This document shows positions 47,084 to 56,247 of a stretch of DNA of 64,000 nucleotides, piece after piece (the stretch's first letter is position 1; each line of letters starts with the position of its first letter). The position numbers and the translations under genes were made by a program. A model generated the notes under the pieces. The model made no database searches, was not told where the DNA came from, and was given only the letters and a program-made list of their open reading frames with translations. Source of the stretch: G965213525 sp965213525 (GTDB lineage: Bacteria; Actinomycetota; Acidimicrobiia; Acidimicrobiales; Poriferisodalaceae); contig OZ243889.1 of NCBI GenBank assembly GCA_965213525.1, forward strand, positions 310,001 through 374,000, given 5' to 3'.

Positions 47084-48325
47084 ATGAGGTGCGAGGTCGT
47101 GGCCATCGGCACCGAGTTGCTCCTCGGCCAGATCATCGACACGAACTCGGCCTGGATCGGCGAGCAGCTGGCGCTGGCCGGCATCGACAGCCACCACCAG
47201 ACCAAGGTCGGCGACAACGCCGCCCGCATCCGCGGCGCGCTCGAGCTGGCGCTGGCCCGCAGCGAGGCGGTGATCTGCTGCGGGGGCCTCGGACCCACCC
47301 AGGACGACATCACCCGCGACGTCATCGCCGATCTGATGGGCGTCGAGCTCGTCCGCGACGAGGCGATCGTCGACCGCATCCGGGCCATGTTCGGCTCACG
47401 AGGCCGATCGATGCCTGCGAACAACCTCCGCCAGGCAGATGTACCGATCGGGGCGCGGGTCATCCCCCAACAGCCCGGCACCGCCCCGGGCCTGATCTGC
47501 CCGATCGGCGACAAGGTGATCTACGCCGTTCCGGGCGTGCCCCGGGAGATGCACCAGATGATGACGGGGACGATCCTGGGTGATCTCCGGGCCAGGGCGG
47601 GTGACCCGACGGTGATCAGGAGCCGGACGCTGCGCACCTGGGGCCACTCCGAGTCTGGTCTGGCCGAGATGCTCGCCGATCGGATCGCCGAGCTCGACGT
47701 CGGACCCGGTGGGCCGACCATCGCCTTCTTGGCGTCGGGCATCGAAGGCCTCAAGGTCCGAGTCACCGCCAAGGCCACCGACGACGCTGCGGCGGTGGCG
47801 TTGCTCGACGCGGAGGAGGCTCGGCTGCGAGCGTTGCTCGGACCGTCGGTCTTCGGGCTGGACGACGTGACGATGGAGGCGGCCGTCCTCGGACTCCTCG
47901 CCGAGCGCGGCCTCACCCTGGCCGTGGCCGAATCGGTCACCGGCGGGATGATCGGTTCGAGGTTGACCGATGTCGCCGGGGCCAGTCGGGTGCTGCGGGG
48001 CGTGGTCGTCGCGTACCAGCCCGAGATCAAGCAGCGGCTCCTCGGCGTGCCCGACGGTCCGGTGGTCACCGAGGCGGCGGCCCGGGCGATGGCCGACGGG
48101 GTCCGCCGGGCGCTGGGCGCCGATGTCGGCATCGCCACCACCGGGGTCGCCGGTCCCGAATCGAGTGAGGGCCGGCCCGTCGGCACCGTGGTGTTGGGCA
48201 TGGCGCTCGGCGATGTCGTCGAGGCCCACGAGCTCCGCCTGCCCGGCGATCGTCTCCAGATCCGCCAGTTCGCCGTCATCAGCGTCCTCGATCTGCTGCG
48301 ACGCCGCCTGACCAGCGACGTCTGA
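47084..48325 (+). CDS. cinA: CinA family protein (nicotinamide-nucleotide amidase/pyrophosphatase)
   Basis: 413 residues. The N-terminal MoCF-like domain has 'VVAIGTELLLGQIIDTNSAW' and 'ICCGGLGPTQDDITRD'. The C-terminal PncC domain has 'LAVAESVTGGMIGSRLTDVA' and 'DVGIATTGVAGPESSEGRPV', containing the amidase Ser and Lys region. In the family it salvages damaged NMN and ADP-ribose. ATG 47084 follows GAGGG at about 7 nt; the upstream open frame is not conserved. Confidence 0.95.
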   Translation: MRCEVVAIGTELLLGQIIDTNSAWIGEQLALAGIDSHHQTKVGDNAARIRGALELALARSEAVICCGGLGPTQDDITRDVIADLMGVELVRDEAIVDRIRAMFGSRGRSMPANNLRQADVPIGARVIPQQPGTAPGLICPIGDKVIYAVPGVPREMHQMMTGTILGDLRARAGDPTVIRSRTLRTWGHSESGLAEMLADRIAELDVGPGGPTIAFLASGIEGLKVRVTAKATDDAAAVALLDAEEARLRALLGPSVFGLDDVTMEAAVLGLLAERGLTLAVAESVTGGMIGSRLTDVAGASRVLRGVVVAYQPEIKQRLLGVPDGPVVTEAAARAMADGVRRALGADVGIATTGVAGPESSEGRPVGTVVLGMALGDVVEAHELRLPGDRLQIRQFAVISVLDLLRRRLTSDV

Positions 48326-48449
48326 TCCGTCGGTTCATCGGATCCGGCGGCGGCGGATCCGGTGGCGGCCGACGAGCCCGGGCACGCCCGGACGCGGTGG
48401 TCCGATCCCCGCCAGACGGCGGCGGAGCCACCGTGGGAGGGTGCGCTGC

Positions 48450-49931
48450 GTGGACCCGAGCCTCCCGGACGACGAGCGCTGCTACCGGGCGGTTGCGAGC
48501 CGCGATGGCCGCTTCGACGGGTGGTTCGTCGTGGGCGTCACCTCCACGGGCATCTACTGCCGGCCCAGCTGCCCGGCGCCGGTACGTCCCAAGCGGGACA
48601 ACTGCCGGTTCTTCCCGACTGCGGCTGCGGCCCAGGGAGCCCGCTTCCGGGCCTGCAAGCGCTGCCGGCCCGATGCCATCCCCGGATCGCCCCAGTGGGA
48701 TCTGCGCAGCGATCTGGTCGGACGGGCCATGCGAGCCATCGCCGACGGCGAGATCGACCGCCGGGGCGTGGCTGGTCTGGCCCGATCGTTGGGTGTGAGC
48801 CAACGCCATCTCGGGCGCGTGCTCGATGAGGTCGTCGGTGCCGGTCCACTGGCCATCGCCCGGGCCCGTCGGGCCCAGATGGCCCGGACGCTCATCGAGA
48901 CGACCGATCTGGCGTTCGCCGAGATCGCCTTCGCGGCCGGGTTCGGCAGCGTCCGGCAGTTCAACGACACCATCCGGGCGGTGTTCGACACAGCTCCCAG
49001 CGGATTGCGACGCCAGGCGGGTCGACCGCTGCCTGACCGGCTCGATCCGGGTCCGGTGGCGATCCGTCTCCCCGTGCGTCAGCCCTTCGATGCCACAGCG
49101 CTGGTCCGCTTCGTCGCGCTGCACACCGTGCCCGGGATCGAAGAGATCGTCCACGGCGTCATCCGGCGCTCCCTGCGCCTCCCCCACGGCGAGGGAGTCG
49201 TCGAGCTCGAGCCCCACGAGGACCACGTCGCCTGCCGGATGCGACTCGACGATCTGCGTGATCTGGCCACCGCAGTGCAACGTTGTCGCCGATGGTTGGA
49301 CCTCGACGCCGATCCGATCGCCATCAACCACGATCTGAGCCACGATCCGATCCTGGGTCCGATGGTGCGACGGCGACCGGGGCTGCGGGTCCCCGGCACC
49401 GTCGACGGCGTCGAGCACGCGGTGCGCACCATCGTCGGCCAACAGGTGTCGTTGCGCGGCGCCGCCACCGTCGTCGGGCGGATCACGGCCGCCGCCTCGT
49501 CCCCCTTGCGCCGACCGGTCGGCGGGGTGACCGTGTTGCCGGCCGGGGCTGTGGAGCTGCTCGCCCACGACGGGGCTTGGCCCCTGCCCGCGGCTCGGCG
49601 ACGGGCGGTGATCGCGCTGTGCGAGGCCGTCGTCGCCGGGCAGCTCGATCTGTCACCAGGAGCCGATCGCACCGAGACCCGCCGCCGACTGCGGGCCCTG
49701 CCCGGCGTCGGGCCCTGGACCGCCGAGCTGATCGCCATGCGAGCACTCGGCGATCCCGACGCGTTCCCGGCCAGCGATCTCGTCTTGCGCCGGGCGGCCG
49801 TCGACGCCGGCCTCGGCGATGACCCCCGCCGACTCACCGAGCGGGCCAAGTCGTGGCGCCCGTGGCGGGCCTACGCCACGCATCACCTGTGGGCCACCGT
49901 GATCGATCGATCTGCCGAGGAGGCAGCATGA
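48450..49931 (+). CDS. AdaA-AlkA fusion: methyl-sensing regulator joined to 3-methyladenine DNA glycosylase
   Basis: 493 residues with three parts. (1) The Ada zinc domain with Cys 37 and 41 ('GIYCRPSCPAPV') and Cys 69 and 72 ('ACKRCRPDA'), where one Cys accepts methyl from DNA phosphotriesters. (2) An AraC-type helix-turn-helix (about 90-185, 'LARSLGVSQRHLGRVLDEV'). (3) AlkA: 'IVGQQVSLRGAATV', the HhH 'LPGVGPWTAELIAMRALG' near 417-434, and catalytic Asp about 443 in 'PASDLVLRRAA'. GTG 48450 is chosen because GGGAGG lies 9 nt upstream. Stop and ogt start overlap (ATGA). It probably activates its own operon after methylation damage, as known for Ada. Confidence 0.93.
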   Translation: MDPSLPDDERCYRAVASRDGRFDGWFVVGVTSTGIYCRPSCPAPVRPKRDNCRFFPTAAAAQGARFRACKRCRPDAIPGSPQWDLRSDLVGRAMRAIADGEIDRRGVAGLARSLGVSQRHLGRVLDEVVGAGPLAIARARRAQMARTLIETTDLAFAEIAFAAGFGSVRQFNDTIRAVFDTAPSGLRRQAGRPLPDRLDPGPVAIRLPVRQPFDATALVRFVALHTVPGIEEIVHGVIRRSLRLPHGEGVVELEPHEDHVACRMRLDDLRDLATAVQRCRRWLDLDADPIAINHDLSHDPILGPMVRRRPGLRVPGTVDGVEHAVRTIVGQQVSLRGAATVVGRITAAASSPLRRPVGGVTVLPAGAVELLAHDGAWPLPAARRRAVIALCEAVVAGQLDLSPGADRTETRRRLRALPGVGPWTAELIAMRALGDPDAFPASDLVLRRAAVDAGLGDDPRRLTERAKSWRPWRAYATHHLWATVIDRSAEEAA

Positions 49932-50485
49932 CCCCCGTCCCCTCCGTGTCGTCGACGGGGGCGCCGTCGACGCCCGCCGGCGCCGAACGCCCCGATCCCC
50001 ATCGGTCACGCCGGATGCACACGCCGATCGGTCCCCTCACGCTGGTGGCGACCGACCGGGGTCTGCGGGCCGTGCTCTGGCCCGACGACGACGCCCGGGT
50101 GCCCCTCCCCGCCACCGAGGCGGACCCGGCCGGCGACGAGGTGCTCGACGGCGCCGAGGAGCAACTCGACGAGTACTTCACCGGCGGGCGACAGATCTTC
50201 GACGTCCCCCTCGATCTGCGAGGCACCGACTTCCAGGTCGAGGTCTGGCGCTCGCTCGCCGAGATCCCGTACGGCCAGACGCGCAGCTACAGCGACCAGG
50301 CCCGACGCCTCGGACGACCGGGAGCCAGTCGGGCGGTCGGGGCGGCCATCGGCCGCAACCCGGTGTCGATCGTCCTTCCCTGCCACCGGGTGGTCGCCGC
50401 CGACGGCTCGTTGCACGGCTACGCCGGCGGACTCGACGCCAAGGCCCGGCTGATCGACCACGAACGCCGTTCCGCCGACGGGTGA
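49928..50485 (+). CDS. ogt: Methylated-DNA-[protein]-cysteine S-methyltransferase
   Basis: Suicide repair of O6-methylguanine. The acceptor Cys (about 152) lies in 'IVLPCHRVVAADGSLHGYAG'. The DNA-binding region 'FQVEVWRSLAEIPYGQTRSY' and the Arg finger segment 'PGASRAVGAAIGRNP' are present. The 185-residue protein has a Pro/Ser-rich N-terminal ~28 residues; ATG 50015 (MHTPIGPLTL) is a shorter alternative. ATG 49928 overlaps the stop of the AdaA-AlkA fusion, making a two-gene alkylation-repair operon. Confidence 0.93.
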   Translation: MTPVPSVSSTGAPSTPAGAERPDPHRSRRMHTPIGPLTLVATDRGLRAVLWPDDDARVPLPATEADPAGDEVLDGAEEQLDEYFTGGRQIFDVPLDLRGTDFQVEVWRSLAEIPYGQTRSYSDQARRLGRPGASRAVGAAIGRNPVSIVLPCHRVVAADGSLHGYAGGLDAKARLIDHERRSADG

Positions 50486-50534
50486 CGCTGCCAGCCCGCA
50501 GCTGCACGGAGGTCGTCGACGGCGGGCGTGTGCG

Positions 50535-50540
50535 TATGGT
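50535..50540 (+). promoter_or_regulatory. -10 element for the LLM oxidoreductase gene (leaderless type)
   Basis: TATGGT lies 8 nt before the ATG at 50549. No ribosome-binding site is present. Confidence 0.5.
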
Positions 50541-50548
50541 GAACGCCC

Positions 50549-51481
50549 ATGCGCTTCTCCTTCTGGCCCTCGGCCGCCCAGCCGTGGGCTCAGATCCTCG
50601 ACGCCTGCCGCCACATCGAGGCCACCGGGTGGGACGGCGCCTGGATCGCCGACCACTTCATGCCCTTCACCGACGACGTCGACGGTCCGATGCTGGAGGC
50701 GTGGGCCACGCTGGGCGCCCTGGCGGTCGCCGTCCCCCGCATCCGGCTCGGCACGCTGGTCTGTGGCAACACCTACCGTCACCCGGCCGTGCTGGCCAAC
50801 CAGGCCGCGTCCACCGACGTGGTCGCCGGCGGTGGACGGGTGGTGCTGGGTGTCGGGGCGGGCTGGCAGGAGAACGAGCACGTCGCCTACGGCATCGAGT
50901 TCGGTGACTGGCGATGGCGCCTCGATCGCTTCGAGGAGAGCTGTCAGGTGCTGCGCTCGCTGCTCAGCGAGCCACGCACCAGCTACCGCGGCGCGCACCA
51001 CGAGCTCGTCGACGCCCCCCTCGAGCCCAAGGGCGGTGCCGATGCCCCGATCCCGCTGCTAGTCGGGGGTGGCGGTGAGCGGCGGACGCTGCGCATCTGT
51101 GCCCGCTTCGCCGACGAGTGGAACGTCTGGGGCGATCCCGACATCATGCGCCACAAGGGCGCGGTGCTCGACCGGCACTGCGAGGAGGTCGGGCGTGACC
51201 CGGCCGAGATCGAGCGCAGCGCCGTGGCGCTGTTGTTCATGTCCGACGACGAGGGCTGGCTGGAGGGCATCCGAGCGCGTGGCGTCGAGCGGGCCCACAT
51301 CATCGGGACCCCGGCCCAGCTGACCGAGACGCTCGGCGCCTACCACGACGCCGGGGTCGACGAGCTGATCGTCCCGGACTTCACCCTGGGCGAGGGCGAC
51401 CGCCGCACCGACGCGCTCGACCGCTTCCTCACCGAGGTGGCCGCCCCGTTCGCCGACCGGGGGGACGGTGCGACCGGGTGA
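50549..51481 (+). CDS. LLM-class oxidoreductase, probably F420-dependent
   Basis: 310-residue luciferase-like TIM-barrel flavin/F420 enzyme. The match is broad: 'RFSFWPSAAQPWAQILDACR', 'WDGAWIADHFMPF', 'RIRLGTLVCGNTYRHPAVLA', 'DVVAGGGRVVLGVGAGWQEN' and 'PLLVGGGGERRTLRICARFA'. In actinobacteria this subgroup usually uses coenzyme F420. The substrate is unknown. It begins with a leaderless-type ATG and stands alone, convergent with the enoyl-CoA hydratase-like gene. Confidence 0.87.
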   Translation: MRFSFWPSAAQPWAQILDACRHIEATGWDGAWIADHFMPFTDDVDGPMLEAWATLGALAVAVPRIRLGTLVCGNTYRHPAVLANQAASTDVVAGGGRVVLGVGAGWQENEHVAYGIEFGDWRWRLDRFEESCQVLRSLLSEPRTSYRGAHHELVDAPLEPKGGADAPIPLLVGGGGERRTLRICARFADEWNVWGDPDIMRHKGAVLDRHCEEVGRDPAEIERSAVALLFMSDDEGWLEGIRARGVERAHIIGTPAQLTETLGAYHDAGVDELIVPDFTLGEGDRRTDALDRFLTEVAAPFADRGDGATG

Positions 51482-51599
51482 GCGTCGCGGTCGACGGGAG
51501 GTCGAACGCACAGGCGACGGCCGCTCCATCGTCGGCGCTGGTCGGCGCCGGTCGGCGCCCGCGCGCTGTCGATCTCCGCCTCGGCGTCGGGGCCGTTCC

Positions 51600-52454
51600 T
51601 CAGCGGTGCTCGGCGCCGCCCCACATCGCATCGATCAGGCCCTGCAGATCGGTCTCGCCCGCCGGTGTCTGCCCGCCGAGCTCGAGGAACCGGCGCATGG
51701 CCGGGATCGTCCCCGGATCTCGCAGGGCGTGCTGGAACAGCTCGGCTTCACGTCGCAACCCCGGGGCGGGATCGGGGAGGGCAGCGTCGACGGCGGCCTT
51801 GCACCGGGCGACGGCCTGGACGGGCATGGAAGCGATGCGACGGGCGACGGCATCGACGTGGGACCTCAGCTCGGCGGCCGGCATCGCCCGGGTGAGCCAT
51901 CCCCACCGCTCGGCGGTGGCGGCGTCGACGTCGACTCCGCCACAGATCACCTCGATCGCCCGCGACCGGTTGGTGAGGTGGGCCCACCGTTGGGTGCCCG
52001 AACCGCCGGGGACGATGCCGAGGGCCACCTCGGGCTGGCTGACCACGCAACGCTCCAGCGACCCGTAGCGCAGATCCACCGAGCCGGCCAGCTCGGCGCC
52101 GCCCCCGCCGAGTCGGCCGTCGATCTCGGCGATCGTGATCTTGGGCATCGTCCGGAACGTCTCGCACATGCCGTGGAAGGCGTTCAGCGCCTCGGTCGGC
52201 AGCGGGACGCCGTCGGTGGGCATGCGGGTGATGGCCTCGACGTCGAAGTGGGCGATCCAGAAGTCGGGCAGGGCCGACCGCAGGACCACGACGCGCACCC
52301 CATCGTCGCGGGCGAGCTCGTCGCCCGCTCGTGCGAGCTGGCGGAACACCCCCGCCGTCATCAGGTTGATCGGCGGGTGGTCGATCGTGACGACGGCGAT
52401 GCCGGCGGCGGTGATGACCCTCACCGATCCGTCGACCTGGTCGTGATCAGACAT
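51600..52454 (-). CDS. Enoyl-CoA hydratase/isomerase family protein
   Basis: Crotonase fold, 284 residues. Seen: 'VVTIDHPPINLMTAGVFRQL', 'VLRSALPDFWIAHFDVEAI' and the oxyanion-hole region 'AEIDGRLGGGGAELAGSVDL'. The second loop 'ALGIVPGGSGTQRWAHLTN' carries Gly/Pro/Gly, so one of the catalytic Glu of true hydratases seems replaced. It may act as an isomerase or on another acyl-CoA. ATG 52454 is used since GGAG lies 8 nt upstream; ATG 52469 adds five residues. It is divergent from recA, and the recA SOS box lies just upstream of both. Confidence 0.85.
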   Translation of the reverse strand: MSDHDQVDGSVRVITAAGIAVVTIDHPPINLMTAGVFRQLARAGDELARDDGVRVVVLRSALPDFWIAHFDVEAITRMPTDGVPLPTEALNAFHGMCETFRTMPKITIAEIDGRLGGGGAELAGSVDLRYGSLERCVVSQPEVALGIVPGGSGTQRWAHLTNRSRAIEVICGGVDVDAATAERWGWLTRAMPAAELRSHVDAVARRIASMPVQAVARCKAAVDAALPDPAPGLRREAELFQHALRDPGTIPAMRRFLELGGQTPAGETDLQGLIDAMWGGAEHR

Positions 52455-52477
52455 CGCCGGCAGCTCCATCCCCCACC

Positions 52478-52489
52478 GAACGTGCGTTC
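52478..52489 (+). promoter_or_regulatory. SOS (LexA) box of recA
   Basis: GAACGTGCGTTC, a perfect GAAC-N4-GTTC palindrome extended by C and G on either side. It lies immediately upstream of a -10 element and between the divergent enoyl-CoA hydratase-like and recA genes. Confidence 0.88.
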
Positions 52490-52494
52490 GGGGC

Positions 52495-52500
52495 TACGGT
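52495..52500 (+). promoter_or_regulatory. -10 element for recA
   Basis: TACGGT lies 6 nt after the SOS box, so LexA would cover the -35 area. A second possible -10, TAGGTT at 52540-52545, would start inside the leader without LexA control. Confidence 0.5.
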
Positions 52501-52584
52501 TGATCCTCGTCGGGCCAGGAGGTTGTCACACCCCCTCCCTAGGTTGACGCCCAGCATCCCCCACGATCAGCAAGAGAGGTTCCA

Positions 52585-53619
<1,035 letters not shown>

Positions 53620-53629
53620 CGAGGCCGAG

Positions 53630-53654
53630 GACGGCTCGGTCGAACTGAGCCGTC
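53630..53654 (+). terminator. Hairpin after recA
   Basis: An 11-bp stem (one G-T pair) with a three-base loop begins 11 nt after the recA stop. There is no U-tract, but the position suggests a transcription end or mRNA-stabilising hairpin. Confidence 0.45.
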
Positions 53655-53788
53655 GAGAGGTCGCTGATCGGACGGGGCTGAGGCCTGGATGGCCCGGTCT
53701 CGGTCCCGTCCGGGCCGGCGTTCGAGTGCCGGAGACGACCGTGGTCCGATCGGCCGGCGGTCCCGTTCCGTGTCGAGCTCTGCACGCC

Positions 53789-53794
53789 TACGCT
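53789..53794 (+). promoter_or_regulatory. -10 element for miaB; decides the start codon
   Basis: TACGCT lies 8 nt before GTG 53803 but only 2 nt before the in-frame ATG 53797, so a transcript starting at the usual distance would begin at the GTG. Confidence 0.5.
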
Positions 53795-53802
53795 CGATGA
53801 CC

Positions 53803-55203
53803 GTGACGAGGTCGTATTCCGTGCGCACGTTCGGGTGCCAGATGAACGAGCACGACTCAGAGCGCATCGCCGGCATGCTCGAGGCCGACGGTCTGGTCAG
53901 GGCGGGTGAGGGCGAGGACGCCGACGTCGTCGTGCTCAACACCTGCTGCATCCGCGAGAACGCCGACTCCAAGCTGTACGGCAACCTCGGACACCTGAAG
54001 ACGGCCAAGGCCCGCCGGCCCGACTTGCAGATCGTCGTCGCCGGGTGCCTGGCCCAGAAGGATCGCCAGCTCATTCGAGAACGGGCTCCCCACGTCGACG
54101 TCGTCGTCGGCACGCACAACGTGGGTCGAACCACCGAGCTCCTGGCCGCCAGCCGCCGACAGGGCCCGATCACCGAGATCGTCGAGGAGTCAGAGAACTT
54201 CCCCTCGGCGCTCCCGGTGCGTCGTGAGACCGATCATGCCGCCTGGGTGACCATCCAGATCGGTTGTGACAACTCCTGTGCGTTCTGCATCGTGCCGTCG
54301 GTGCGGGGCGAGGAGATCAGCCGCCCCCTGGAAGAGCTCGTCGCCGAGGTGTCCTCCCTCGCCGCCGACGGCGTCACCGAGGTCACCCTGTTGGGCCAGA
54401 ACGTCAACAGCTACGGGCGCGACCTCACCGCCGCCGCCCGACGAGGCGGTGCTGATGTGCGGGTCCGTCCGATGTTCGCCGAGCTGTTGGGTGTCATCGC
54501 CGCCGTCGAGGGCATCCGGAGGGTCCGCTTCACCAGCCCCCACCCCAAGGACCTGCGCCCCGAGACCATCACGGCCATGGCCACCGCCCCCGAGGTCTGT
54601 GAGCACCTCCACCTGCCGCTGCAGTCCGGCAGCGACCGGGTGCTGGCGGCCATGCACCGGGGCTACACGGCCGAGCGCTACCTCGACCGCCTCCGCGCCG
54701 CCCGGGCCGGCATCGACGACCTGGCGGTCACCACCGATCTGATCGTCGGCTTCCCCGGTGAGACCGACGACGACGCCGACGCCACCCTCGCCGTGGCCGC
54801 CGAAGCCGAGTACGACAGCGCCTACACCTTCATCTTCTCGCCCCGCCCCGGCACCGAGGCCGCTGACCTCTCTGACCGGTTCGTCGCCCCCGAGGTCTGC
54901 GCGGAGCGGTTCGCCCGACTGCGCACCGTCGTCGAGCGGTCGGCCCGCCAGCGCCACGAGGCTCGGATCGGGCGCGTCGAGGAGATCGTCATCGAAGGAC
55001 CGTCCAAGCGAGATCCAGGGCGTCTGACCGGGCGGACCCGCCAGAACAAGCTGGTCCACTTCCCCAGCGTGCGACCGCTGCGCCCCGGCACCACCGCCAC
55101 CGCGGCGGTCACCGCCGCCGGCGCCCACTCGTTGCGGGGGGAGCTGCGTGAGGTGCTGGCCCCGCCGGCCCGCCGGGTCCGCATCCCCGTGATCGCCGGC
55201 TGA
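53803..55203 (+). CDS. miaB: tRNA-2-methylthio-N6-isopentenyladenosine37 synthase
   Basis: Radical-SAM methylthiotransferase acting on i6A37 of tRNA after MiaA. Cys 12 in 'VRTFGCQMNEHDSERIAGML', the pair in 'NTCCIRENA', 'VAGCLAQKD', and the SAM cluster 'CDNSCAFCIVPSVRG' (Cys 155, 159, 162) identify it. The MiaB-specific 'LGQNVNSYG' and 'HLPLQSGSDRVLAAMHRGYT' are present, with a C-terminal TRAM domain. I prefer GTG 53803 (466 residues) over ATG 53797 because of the -10 spacing; the difference is two residues. miaA follows after 36 nt. Confidence 0.95.
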   Translation: MTRSYSVRTFGCQMNEHDSERIAGMLEADGLVRAGEGEDADVVVLNTCCIRENADSKLYGNLGHLKTAKARRPDLQIVVAGCLAQKDRQLIRERAPHVDVVVGTHNVGRTTELLAASRRQGPITEIVEESENFPSALPVRRETDHAAWVTIQIGCDNSCAFCIVPSVRGEEISRPLEELVAEVSSLAADGVTEVTLLGQNVNSYGRDLTAAARRGGADVRVRPMFAELLGVIAAVEGIRRVRFTSPHPKDLRPETITAMATAPEVCEHLHLPLQSGSDRVLAAMHRGYTAERYLDRLRAARAGIDDLAVTTDLIVGFPGETDDDADATLAVAAEAEYDSAYTFIFSPRPGTEAADLSDRFVAPEVCAERFARLRTVVERSARQRHEARIGRVEEIVIEGPSKRDPGRLTGRTRQNKLVHFPSVRPLRPGTTATAAVTAAGAHSLRGELREVLAPPARRVRIPVIAG

Positions 55204-55239
55204 GAGCCGAGCGACGGCGCGACCGCCGAGACCGTCGCC

Positions 55240-56163
55240 ATGACGAGCACCACCCCAAGCGCAGATCGACCCCGCCACGTCGTGCTCGTCGGGCCGACGG
55301 CATCGGGCAAGAGCGCACTCGCCCAGGCCGCCGCCGAGCGCTGTGGAGCTGACATCGTCTCGGCCGACTCGATGCAGGTGTACCGGGGCATGGACATCGG
55401 CACGGCCACGCCGTCGCGAGCTGACCAGGCCAGGGTGCGCCACCACGTCATCGATGTCGTCGAACCCGATGAAGAGTGGACGATGGTCGACCACGCTCGG
55501 GCCGCCCACCACGTACTCGCTGCTGCGACCCGACCCTGCCTGGTGGTCGGGGGCACGGGGCTGTACGTGAGGGCCATCGTCGACGGGCTGGCGCCCGCCG
55601 GCCGGTTCCCCGACGTCGCCGCCGAGCTCGACGCCGAGGCCGACACCGCGGCGTTGCACCGCCGTCTCTGCGAGGTCGACCCGCAGGCGGCCCGACAGAC
55701 ACAGCCCACCAACCGCCGGCGGGTGCTGCGCGCCCTGGAGGTGACGATCGGGACGGGCCGGCCGTTCTCTTCCCACGGGCCGGGGCTCACCGAGTACCGC
55801 CCGAACCCGGGCTACGTGCTGATCGGTCTGGACATCGGCCGGGACGCACTCGACCGACGCATCGCCGACCGCCTCGACGCCCAGCTCGACGCCGGCTTCT
55901 TGGACGAGGCACGTCGCGTGCGGGACCGGCTCGGTCCTACCGCCTCCCAGGCGCTGGGCTACCGGGAGCTGAACGCCCACCTGGGGGGCGGGTGCACCCT
56001 GGAGGACGCCGTCGCTGCAACGTCGCGTCGTACCCGACGCTTCGCCCGCCGTCAGCAGCGCTGGTTCCGACGAGACCCTCGCATCGCATGGTGGCCTGCG
56101 ACGACCGATCCGACCGAGCTGGTCGCCCGGCTCGCCGCCGAGCTCGCACCCGGTCGGTCCTGA
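55240..56163 (+). CDS. miaA: tRNA dimethylallyltransferase
   Basis: Adds dimethylallyl to A37 of tRNAs reading UNN codons, the substrate of MiaB. P-loop 'LVGPTASGKSALAQAAA' (about 16-32), 'VSADSMQVYRGMDIGTATPS', 'VVGGTGLYVRAIVDGL' and 'QALGYRELNAHLGG' are typical. The end 'TRRFARRQQRWFRRDPRIAW' matches the family. ATG 55240 gives 307 residues. Using MEP-pathway isoprenoid (dxr, ispG in this window), it works with miaB as a pair. Confidence 0.95.
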   Translation: MTSTTPSADRPRHVVLVGPTASGKSALAQAAAERCGADIVSADSMQVYRGMDIGTATPSRADQARVRHHVIDVVEPDEEWTMVDHARAAHHVLAAATRPCLVVGGTGLYVRAIVDGLAPAGRFPDVAAELDAEADTAALHRRLCEVDPQAARQTQPTNRRRVLRALEVTIGTGRPFSSHGPGLTEYRPNPGYVLIGLDIGRDALDRRIADRLDAQLDAGFLDEARRVRDRLGPTASQALGYRELNAHLGGGCTLEDAVAATSRRTRRFARRQQRWFRRDPRIAWWPATTDPTELVARLAAELAPGRS

Positions 56164-56247
56164 CGTCGCGGTGCCGCACGGCCGCTCGCCCCAGCGCGTC
56201 GAACTCGGGTGCAGGGCATCGAGGCGACGGGCACACTGAACCAACCC

